The notes below the pieces were generated by a model. It worked only from the letters and a program-made list of their open reading frames with translations. It was not told where the DNA came from and made no database searches. From JAUIEH01 sp964483375 (GTDB lineage: Bacteria > Pseudomonadota > Alphaproteobacteria > Caulobacterales > Maricaulaceae), in NCBI GenBank assembly GCA_964483375.1, contig CAZABJ010000062.1, forward strand, positions 1 through 15,173: 15,173 bases of DNA, in the 5' to 3' direction. The stretch's first letter is position 1. Each line of letters starts with the position of its first letter. Positions 8,029 through 14,004 of the stretch are shown one piece after another. Made by a program: the position numbers and the translations under genes.

Positions 8029-8565
8029 ATGCAGATCAATTTCGAACTCTCCGCCCGCGATATCGACTATTTTCGCGAGCGCCTCAACTCGGCCCGCGAC
8101 AAGGCCGGTCCGATGGCCGACGAAACCGCTATCATCGCCGCGGCGCGCGCCCTTGTGAGCGAAGCGGCCGCGACCAACCCGCCGGATTTCGTCATGGCGC
8201 GTCTGACCAAGCTCAATCCGCTCATCGCTATGCTTGAAGACCAAGATTGGCGGCTTCAAGGCGAGGACCGCGCCCGGGTCATCGACGCACTGGCTTACTT
8301 CGTCGAGCCTGACGACCTCATCCCCGACAAGATCCCCGGCATCGGCTATCTCGACGACGCCATCATGATCGAGCTGGTCATCCAAGAGCTCGAGCCCGAA
8401 CTGACCGCTTACGAGGAGTTCTCGATCTTCCGGGAAGGCGATGAAGACGCGGGCGGGGCCAGTCCGGCTGACCTGGAGACCATGCGCGACGCTCTGCAAG
8501 GGTTGATGCGCCGCCGCGTTCGCCGGCAAGAACGCTATCGTCGCTTGGGCTTGCGTCGCCGCTAA
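8029..8565 (+). CDS. DUF1232 (YkvA-like) domain protein
   Basis: This 178-residue protein of unknown function has a central segment, IDALAYFVEPDDLIPDKIPG (residues 85-104), continuing IGYLDDAIMIELVIQEL, which is the DUF1232/YkvA signature (P-x-D-L-I-P-D then G-x-x-D-D). The N-terminal 70 residues look helical, starting MQINFELSARDIDYF. After the domain comes an acidic patch (EGDEDAGG, 136-143) and a very basic C-terminus (RRRVRRQERYRRLGLRRR, 161-178) that could bind nucleic acid or membrane. The DUF1232 segment is moderately hydrophobic but is not clearly a transmembrane helix here. ATG at 8029 follows AAGGGG. It is the only plus-strand gene in the central region, and its TAA overlaps the dxs stop codon on the opposite strand. 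Function is not known. Confidence 0.88.
   Translation: MQINFELSARDIDYFRERLNSARDKAGPMADETAIIAAARALVSEAAATNPPDFVMARLTKLNPLIAMLEDQDWRLQGEDRARVIDALAYFVEPDDLIPDKIPGIGYLDDAIMIELVIQELEPELTAYEEFSIFREGDEDAGGASPADLETMRDALQGLMRRRVRRQERYRRLGLRRR
8562..8565. other. Overlapping convergent stop codons
   Basis: The four bases CTAA hold both gene ends: TAA at 8563-8565 for the plus-strand DUF1232 gene and TAG at 8562-8564 (reverse strand) for dxs. There is no spacer for a shared terminator, so each transcript must end inside the other gene or read through antisense to it. Confidence 0.95.
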
Positions 8566-10499
8566 GCGCGCGCGGCTTCAGCCAGCGCGTCGACGTCGCC
8601 GCGGCCAAGCGCGGCGATCGCGGTTGCGGCGATGTCGCGTGCTGAGAGCCCGGCTTGAGCGTACATCGCCGCCGGGCTGGCCTGATCCTGGAAGACGTCG
8701 GGCAACGTCATGGTGCGGACTTTCAGACCGCGGTCGAGCAAACCGAGCGCGGAGAACCGCTGCAGGACGAACGCCCCGAAGCCGCCGACCGCCCCCTCTT
8801 CAATCGTCACCAACACCTCATGCTCGCGGGCCGCCCGGCTGAGAAGCGGTTCATCCAACGGTTTGGCGAAGCGGGCGTCGATCACCGTGGTCGACAACCC
8901 CTGGGCCCCGAGCATATCCGCAGCGGCGAGCGTTTCCATCAACCGACCGCCGTAAGACACGAGCGCGACCACCGCGCCGTCGCGCATCACCCGCCCCCGT
9001 CCGATTTCGAGCGGCTCAGGGTCGTCGGGGATCTCAACCCCAGCGGCTTCCCCGCGCGGATAGCGGAATGCGCTGGGCCGGTCGTCGATAAGCGCCGCGG
9101 TGCGAACCATGCGGGCGAGTTCGGCCTCGTCGCCGGCGGCCATCAAGACAAAGCCAGGCAATGCGCCCAGATACCCGATGTCGAAGGAGCCTGCATGCGT
9201 GGCGCCGTCCGCGCCCACCAGGCCCGCCCGATCGATGGCGAAGCGAACCGGCAGTCGCTGGATCGCGACGTCGTGCACGACAGAGTCGTAACCTCGCTGC
9301 AGGAAGGTCGAATAAATCGCCGCAAACGGGCGCATGCCGGCCGCTGCGAGCCCCGCGGCGAAGGTGACCGCATGCTGCTCGGCGATGCCGACATCGAAAC
9401 ACCGGTCCGGATAGGCGTCGGCGAACAGGTTCAACCCCGTGCCCGCCGGCATAGCCGCGGTGATGGCGACGATGCTGTCGTCGGTCGCAGCGGCTTTGAC
9501 GAGCTCTTGAGCGAAGACTTTGGTGTATTGCGGCGCGTTGCCCTTGCTCTTCTTTTGCACCCCGGTGACGACGTCAAACTTCGACACGCCATGATACTTG
9601 TCCGCAGAATCTTCGGCCGGCGCGTAGCCTTTGCCTTTCTGCGTGACGGCATGGATGAGCACAGGGCCGTCGCCCATGTCGCGCACATTGCGAAGCACCG
9701 AGACCAAGGCGCCTAAATTGTGCCCGTCCACCGGCCCAACGTAATAAAAGCCCATCTCTTCGAACATCGTCCCGCCCGTGGCCATGCCGCGAGTGTAATG
9801 CTCGGCTTTGCGCGTGGTCGAGTAGATCGGCTCGCCCATGGAGCGGGCGACTTGCTTGCCCACCTTGCGCAGCGTGGTGTAGCCGCGCCCGGACACGAGA
9901 CCAGCGAGATAATCCCGCATCGCGCCGACGGGCGGGGCGATGGACATGTCGTTGTCATTCAGAATGACGATGAGCCGGCTATTGCGAGCGCCCGCATTAT
10001 TCATCGCCTCATAGGCCATGCCTGCGGACATGGCCCCGTCGCCGATGACGCAAACCACGTTGCGGTCTTCTTCCCGCAAGTCGCGGGCGACTGCGAAGCC
10101 GAGCCCGGCGGAGATCGAGGTTGAGGCGTGGGCGGCGCCGAAGGGGTCGTATTCGCTTTCCGAGCGCTTGGTGAAGCCGGACAGCCCGTTCTCCTGGCGC
10201 AGCGTCCGGATGCGGTCGCGCCGGCCGGTGAGGACCTTATGGGGATAACATTGGTGCCCGACATCCCAGATGAGCACGTCCTCAGGGGTGTTGAAGACGT
10301 GGTGCAGCGCCACGGTCAGCTCCACCACGCCCAGTCCCGCGCCCAAATGCCCGCCCGTGACCGACACCGCGTCGATGACCTCGTTTCGAAGATCATCCGC
10401 GACGCTTCTGAGTTCGGCGACCGTGAGGTCACGCAAATCGGCAGGGCTGGCGATGCGGTCAAGATCTGGGGTTTCGACGGGCACGACGGCCTCCGGCAC
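8562..10499 (-). CDS. dxs: 1-deoxy-D-xylulose-5-phosphate synthase (DXS)
   Basis: This thiamine-diphosphate enzyme condenses pyruvate and glyceraldehyde 3-phosphate to 1-deoxy-D-xylulose 5-phosphate, the entry step of the MEP isoprenoid pathway and a precursor for thiamine and pyridoxal. The 645 residues match the family length. Signatures include GGHLGAGLGVVELTVALH (49-66), DVGHQCYPHKVLTGRR (79-94), the ThDP motif GDGAMSAGMAYEAMNNAG (153-170) ending NDNDMSI (181-187), GPVDGHN, and in the transketolase Pyr domain IAEQHAVTFAAGLAAAGMRP with the catalytic Glu, followed by DRAGLVGADGATHAGSFD. The start is GTG at 10499, giving the expected N-terminus (TPDLDRIASPADLRDL). No strong ribosome site is visible, and the start lies 14 nt after the ispA stop, suggesting coupled translation. 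The stop overlaps that of the convergent DUF1232 gene. Confidence 0.98.
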   Translation of the reverse strand: MPEAVVPVETPDLDRIASPADLRDLTVAELRSVADDLRNEVIDAVSVTGGHLGAGLGVVELTVALHHVFNTPEDVLIWDVGHQCYPHKVLTGRRDRIRTLRQENGLSGFTKRSESEYDPFGAAHASTSISAGLGFAVARDLREEDRNVVCVIGDGAMSAGMAYEAMNNAGARNSRLIVILNDNDMSIAPPVGAMRDYLAGLVSGRGYTTLRKVGKQVARSMGEPIYSTTRKAEHYTRGMATGGTMFEEMGFYYVGPVDGHNLGALVSVLRNVRDMGDGPVLIHAVTQKGKGYAPAEDSADKYHGVSKFDVVTGVQKKSKGNAPQYTKVFAQELVKAAATDDSIVAITAAMPAGTGLNLFADAYPDRCFDVGIAEQHAVTFAAGLAAAGMRPFAAIYSTFLQRGYDSVVHDVAIQRLPVRFAIDRAGLVGADGATHAGSFDIGYLGALPGFVLMAAGDEAELARMVRTAALIDDRPSAFRYPRGEAAGVEIPDDPEPLEIGRGRVMRDGAVVALVSYGGRLMETLAAADMLGAQGLSTTVIDARFAKPLDEPLLSRAAREHEVLVTIEEGAVGGFGAFVLQRFSALGLLDRGLKVRTMTLPDVFQDQASPAAMYAQAGLSARDIAATAIAALGRGDVDALAEAARA

Positions 10500-10513
10500 T
10501 CGAGTTGACGGCG

Positions 10514-11425
10514 CTAGGAACGCCGATCGACGATAAAGTCCACAATACGTTTTAAGGAGATGGCCCGCGTCCCGAATAGGTCGAGATGCGCTTTAGCCTG
10601 CGCGGCGAGAAGCCGCGCCTGATTGCGCGCGGCCTCGGGGCCCATGGCGGATACGAGATTGCACTTGCCGCGGCCTGCGTCTTTACGCACCGCTTTGCCC
10701 ATCTCGGACTCCTCGCCCTCCAGGTCGAGAAGGTCGTCGACGATTTGGTAGGCCAAGCCCAAATCATGGGCGTAGCCGGCGAAGGCGGAGAACACGTCCT
10801 CGCTCGCCCGGGCCATCACCGCCCCCGCCTCCACAGCGAAAGAGATGAGCGCGCCGGTTTTCATCCGCTGCATCCGCGCAAGAACGGACGGCTCGAACGT
10901 GGTGCGCTCCGCCTCCAGGTCGAGCATCTGGCCCCCGACCATGCCGCGCGACCCGGTGGCCGTCGACAAACGGCTGGCGAGATCGAGACGCACCCGCGGA
11001 TCGGCATGGGTGTCGACGTGGCAGAGAATCTCGAAGCCCAACGACAACAGCGCGTCGCCGGCCAAAACGGCCGTCGCTTCGTCATAGGCGCGATGGACCG
11101 TCGGCCGTCCGCGGCGCATGTCGTCATCGTCCATGCAAGGCAGGTCGTCATGGATGAGCGAATAGGTGTGCACGCATTCAAGCGCGCAGGCCGCCCGCAA
11201 CAAACCTCTCTCGTCCACATCCAGCATCCGTCCCGCATGAACCACGAGAAACGGCCGCAACCGCTTGCCGCCGCCCAAAGCGGCGTACCGCATGGCGGAG
11301 TGCAGACGGGCTTCGGGCCCCTCAGGCCGAGGAATGAGAGCGTCGAGCGCGACGGTGACCCGGTCCGCCGTCTCTTCCAGCAGGGCGTCGAATTCTTCAG
11401 TCAAAAGCGGTTCATCGCAGGTCAT
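10514..11425 (-). CDS. ispA: Farnesyl diphosphate synthase (polyprenyl synthetase)
   Basis: This short-chain trans-prenyltransferase condenses IPP with DMAPP and GPP to farnesyl diphosphate, feeding quinone side chains, undecaprenyl carriers and hopanoids. It has 303 residues, as expected. GGGKRLRP (51-58) binds IPP. The first Asp-rich motif is DDLPCMDDDDMRRGRP (93-108), with the two-residue insertion (DDxxxxD) typical of bacterial enzymes and Tyr88 five residues before it, as in E. coli IspA, favouring a C15 product. The second motif is YQIVDDLLD (226-234), with KTG at 189-191. ATG at 11425 has a GAGG-type site. It lies 48 nt downstream of csaA and 14 nt upstream of dxs, the usual ispA-dxs pairing. 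A geranylgeranyl product cannot be fully excluded by eye. Confidence 0.95.
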   Translation of the reverse strand: MTCDEPLLTEEFDALLEETADRVTVALDALIPRPEGPEARLHSAMRYAALGGGKRLRPFLVVHAGRMLDVDERGLLRAACALECVHTYSLIHDDLPCMDDDDMRRGRPTVHRAYDEATAVLAGDALLSLGFEILCHVDTHADPRVRLDLASRLSTATGSRGMVGGQMLDLEAERTTFEPSVLARMQRMKTGALISFAVEAGAVMARASEDVFSAFAGYAHDLGLAYQIVDDLLDLEGEESEMGKAVRKDAGRGKCNLVSAMGPEAARNQARLLAAQAKAHLDLFGTRAISLKRIVDFIVDRRS

Positions 11426-11473
11426 AGCGCCTCACGCGCAGGAGGTTTCCGCCGGTGCAGGCGCCATGCGCGG

Positions 11474-11842
11474 TCAAAACAACCGTCCCCCATCGGGCGC
11501 AGGACGGTCGACGGTCAACAAGACCACTTCGCCGCTTCCATCCGGGAAGCCGAGCGTCAGCACTTCTGACAGAAACGGGCCGATCTGACGGGGGGCGAAA
11601 TTCACCACCGCCGCAACCCGCCGCCCGATCAGTTCCGCAAGTTTGTAGTGCCGGGTGATCTGGGCCGAGGATTTCTTAATCCCCAACGGATCGCCGAAAT
11701 CGATCCAGAGTTTGAACGCCGGCTTGCGCGCGCCAGGAAACTCTTCGGCGCGCACCACCGTGCCCAGGCGTACGTCGATCTTCTCGAAGTCTTGGTAATC
11801 CGCGACCGGCGCGGCGGGGGCTGGGGCGTCGGCCCGGCTCAT
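11474..11842 (-). CDS. csaA: CsaA-type tRNA-binding domain protein
   Basis: This 122-residue protein is a stand-alone tRNA-binding (EMAP/Arc1p-like OB-fold) domain of the CsaA family, described as an export-related chaperone in Bacillus and able to bind tRNA. Typical elements are DFEKIDVRLGTVVRAEEFP (residues 18-36), ARKPAFKLWIDFG (38-50), GIKKSSAQITRHY (54-66) and AVVNFAPRQIGPFLSEVLTL (78-97). A 14-residue Ala/Pro N-terminal extension precedes the usual start of the fold. AGGAG sits seven bases before ATG 11842. The protein has no signal peptide and should be cytoplasmic, probably a dimer. It lies 17 nt after xseB and 48 nt before ispA, so it is part of the same operon, although its link to isoprenoid synthesis is not obvious. 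Confidence 0.92.
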   Translation of the reverse strand: MSRADAPAPAAPVADYQDFEKIDVRLGTVVRAEEFPGARKPAFKLWIDFGDPLGIKKSSAQITRHYKLAELIGRRVAAVVNFAPRQIGPFLSEVLTLGFPDGSGEVVLLTVDRPAPDGGRLF

Positions 11843-11859
11843 GGCGCTCTCCTGGCCTG

Positions 11860-12114
11860 TCAGGTGAAGTCGGCGGGTTCAGCGTCCACGCCGCCATCGG
11901 CGGAGAGCACGATTTTCTCCACCTTCAGCTGCGCGGCTTGTAGCTTCTTTTCGCAATGCGCCTTCAGTTTGGCGCCGCGATCATAAATTTCGATCGAGCG
12001 CTCCAAGGCGACGTCGCCGCTCTCGAGCTGGCGCACGATGTCTTCCAATTCCGCCAGCGCCTCCTCGAAGCTCAACCCGTTCACGGCGCGGGGGGCGGCG
12101 CTTGTGTCGGTCAT
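11860..12114 (-). CDS. xseB: Exodeoxyribonuclease VII small subunit (XseB)
   Basis: This 84-residue small subunit of exonuclease VII associates in several copies with XseA, which degrades single-stranded DNA to oligonucleotides. The conserved core is NGLSFEEALAELEDIVRQLE (residues 12-31), SGDVALERSIEIYDRGAKLK and CEKKLQAAQLKVEKI, forming the expected two-helix hairpin. I chose ATG at 12114 because GGAGG lies eight bases upstream and the length fits the family. The frame continues to an ATG at 12168, but that 18-residue extension lacks family similarity. It starts the xseB-csaA-ispA-dxs block; xseA is not in the window. Confidence 0.95.
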   Translation of the reverse strand: MTDTSAAPRAVNGLSFEEALAELEDIVRQLESGDVALERSIEIYDRGAKLKAHCEKKLQAAQLKVEKIVLSADGGVDAEPADFT

Positions 12115-12186
12115 GCCTGATTCCTCCGTATCGATGCGCACCTTAGTGACCCAAGCGCGCACCGACAATTCGCGCGACTCGCAGGG
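12115..12186 (-). promoter_or_regulatory. Gap upstream of xseB with two GANTC sites; possible operon promoter
   Basis: This 72-nt gap between the phosphatase stop and the xseB start contains GATTC at 12119-12123 and GACTC at 12176-12180. On the minus strand TTGACC (12185-12190), overlapping the phosphatase stop, resembles a -35 box, but no good -10 hexamer follows at 16-18 bases. A strong GGAGG ribosome site precedes xseB. It is the best candidate for a promoter dedicated to the xseB-dxs block, by position and GANTC content only. Confidence 0.3.
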
Positions 12187-12813
12187 TCAAGCCGAGCGAA
12201 GAAAACGGCGGTGTCCCCAATAGCCGTCGCCGCCATCCTCCACGCACGCCCAGCCGCGCGCCAGCAGCTGCGGCCGCATCATGCGATTGAACCAGCCATG
12301 CGCGCAGACCAGCACGAGCTTGCCGCCATCGGAGGCGGCGATCGCCTTGTCCGCCGCTTTCCGCGCGCGTTCGGTGGCCTGCGCGCAGCTCTCCTGCCCC
12401 GCAGAAACCCCAAAGGACCAAGTCAGACGCGCCACCGCCCCCCACAGCGTCGGCTTCAGCCTCAGCCCCGGGATCGGCGGGGACGGCAGCGGCGCCTCGA
12501 CGAAGTCCGCGTCGGCGAACACCTCACGGCCGGGCGCCGCCCAGGCCGCGGTTTCCCGACTGCGCTGCAAGGTCGAGGAGAAAATCACGTCGGCGCGCGC
12601 GGCGATGGCTTTAAGCGCCTCCGGCGGCGCTTGGCCTTCGGCCAACCCGCCTTGGTCATAGGCCTCCCACCAGGCGCGATAGCCCCGCCAGTCCATTTTT
12701 TGTGAGCGATCAAGCGCTGGCCGGCCATGCCGAGCGAGCACGATCTCCCCGGCGGAAGCGGCGGCCGACGTGTCCGATGCGGGGCGCGCCGGCGGTTCCA
12801 TCACATGTCCCAT
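12187..12813 (-). CDS. Histidine phosphatase superfamily (phosphoglycerate mutase-like) protein
   Basis: This 208-residue member of the branch 1 histidine phosphatases has the nucleophile motif LARHGRP at residues 26-32 (His29), SSTLQRSRETAA at 79-90 with the phosphate-pocket Arg84, an acid in EAPLP (Glu107), and the second catalytic His in CAHGWFNRMM (His172). All core residues of the phosphatase pocket are present; the substrate cannot be read from sequence. I start at ATG 12813; ATG 12801 (MEPPARP, after GGGACATG) is equally possible. The frame is open to 12990, but that Arg-rich part overlaps the deacetylase gene and looks like shadow sequence. It lies 38 nt after the deacetylase and 72 nt before xseB, all in the same direction. 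Confidence 0.85.
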   Translation of the reverse strand: MGHVMEPPARPASDTSAAASAGEIVLARHGRPALDRSQKMDWRGYRAWWEAYDQGGLAEGQAPPEALKAIAARADVIFSSTLQRSRETAAWAAPGREVFADADFVEAPLPSPPIPGLRLKPTLWGAVARLTWSFGVSAGQESCAQATERARKAADKAIAASDGGKLVLVCAHGWFNRMMRPQLLARGWACVEDGGDGYWGHRRFLRSA

Positions 12814-12851
12814 GGGAAGGCGAAGCCCAACGCATTCCGCCGGCCTCTTCC

Positions 12852-13784
12852 CTAGGCCTCCATAAGAACGCGCACATGCGCCGCGGCGCAGGCCGCAAGC
12901 GCGGGCAAGTCGTAACCGCCCTCCAACGTGGAGACAAGCCGAGCGTCGGCGCTGCGGCGCGCGGCCTCCACCAACCGCTCGGTCGCCCAAGCGAAGTCGT
13001 CTTCGGTCAGAGCCAGACCCGCGAGCGGATCCTCGCGATGAGCGTCAAAGCCTGCGGAGATGATCACCAAGGACGGGGCGAACGCATCAAGGGCGGGCAG
13101 GACGTCCGCCTCAAACAAATCTCGCCACCGCGGTCCTTCGCATCCCGCCGGAGCGGGCGCGTTCACGACGTTGCCATGGGCGCCGCGCTCCTCCGCCCGT
13201 CCCGTCATGGGGTAGATCCCGCCCTGATGAATGGAGGCGTAGAAAAAATCCGGGTCGTCCCAGGCGATGTCCTGAACGCCATTGCCGTGATGAACGTCGA
13301 AATCGACCACCGCCACACGGTCCAGCCCATGAACCGCGCGGGCGTGCAAGGCTCCGATCGCGGCGTTATTGAACAGGCAAAACCCCATCGCCCGATTGCG
13401 CTCAGCGTGGTGACCCGGCGGGCGGACGGCGCAAAACGCCGTTTCGAAGTCTCCCGCGATCACGCCGTCCACCGCGGCGATGACGGCGCCGGCCGCACGC
13501 AACGCAGCTTCAAGCGATCCTGAAGACATCCACGTGTCGGGATCCAACCCCGCGGGTTCGTCCCCGTTCGGGGCGGCCGCCTCAACCCGCGCCACCGCTT
13601 CTGCGCTATGGGCCCTCAGCAAAGCCTCCCGGTCCGCGCGGGGGGCCATGCGCCGTTCCAGCGCCTCAAAGCCGGGCGCGTCAAGCGCGGTCAGAATGGC
13701 GGCCAACCGACCGACATGCTCAGGATGTCCTTGCGGAGGCTGGTGTTGCAGACAGGCGGAGTGGGAGATCAAGGCGGTGCGCAT
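12852..13784 (-). CDS. Histone deacetylase family (class II-like) amidohydrolase
   Basis: This 310-residue zinc amidohydrolase belongs to the bacterial HDAC / acetylpolyamine amidohydrolase / acetoin utilisation AcuC superfamily. It likely removes acyl groups from lysine, polyamines or other amines in the cytoplasm. Signatures in order are HPEHVGRLAAIL (20-31), RPPGHHAERNRAMGFCLFNN (121-140) with the His125-His126 pair, DFDVHHGNG (161-169) with zinc ligands Asp163 and His165, GFDAHREDPLAGL (245-257) with zinc ligand Asp247, and LEGGYD (287-292) with the catalytic Tyr291. ATG at 13784 has AAGGA five bases upstream and starts exactly where family members do; the open frame further upstream to 13916 is non-homologous. 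It is the first gene of the minus-strand block ending with dxs. The true substrate is unknown. Confidence 0.93.
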   Translation of the reverse strand: MRTALISHSACLQHQPPQGHPEHVGRLAAILTALDAPGFEALERRMAPRADREALLRAHSAEAVARVEAAAPNGDEPAGLDPDTWMSSGSLEAALRAAGAVIAAVDGVIAGDFETAFCAVRPPGHHAERNRAMGFCLFNNAAIGALHARAVHGLDRVAVVDFDVHHGNGVQDIAWDDPDFFYASIHQGGIYPMTGRAEERGAHGNVVNAPAPAGCEGPRWRDLFEADVLPALDAFAPSLVIISAGFDAHREDPLAGLALTEDDFAWATERLVEAARRSADARLVSTLEGGYDLPALAACAAAHVRVLMEA

Positions 13785-14004
13785 CGGTGTCCTTGTGAGA
13801 ATAACGTCGCGACTGAGCGGCCGCAGCATACCGCGCTGCGGGGCCGGAACCAGAGGCCTGGAGGCGGATCCGTTTCGCCTAAATCGGCCTGGCTTTCGCC
13901 TAAAAGGCGACCCCATGAGAGTTCAGATTGAGCCTGAGCGGTCAGGCGTGTACACAGCCCGCGACTGAATTGCGCAAAGACTAGGCGACAAAGGCGATAC
14001 GGCG
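13785..14004. promoter_or_regulatory. Divergent intergenic region with a cluster of TCGCCT/AGGCGA motifs
   Basis: This 220-nt gap lies between divergent genes. TTTCGCCTAAA occurs twice as direct repeats at 13873-13883 and 13894-13904, exactly 21 bases apart (two helical turns). The second copy is part of a perfect dyad, TCGCCT-AAA-AGGCGA (13896-13910). Two further AGGCGA copies occur at 13983-13988 and 13992-13997, just before the plus-strand start. The arrangement looks like an operator array for one dimeric regulator. A 17-codon open frame with an AAGG site (13915-13968) also lies here. No clear -35/-10 pair is visible. Confidence 0.45.

Noticed and set aside
10586..11569. 327-codon plus-strand frame opposite ispA and part of csaA
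   Set aside because: The minus strand carries clear prenyltransferase and CsaA motifs; the plus frame is a His/Arg/Gln-rich shadow.
13785..13916. 44-residue N-terminal extension of the deacetylase
   Set aside because: Family similarity begins at ATG 13784, which has AAGGA upstream; the extension covers the divergent regulatory gap.
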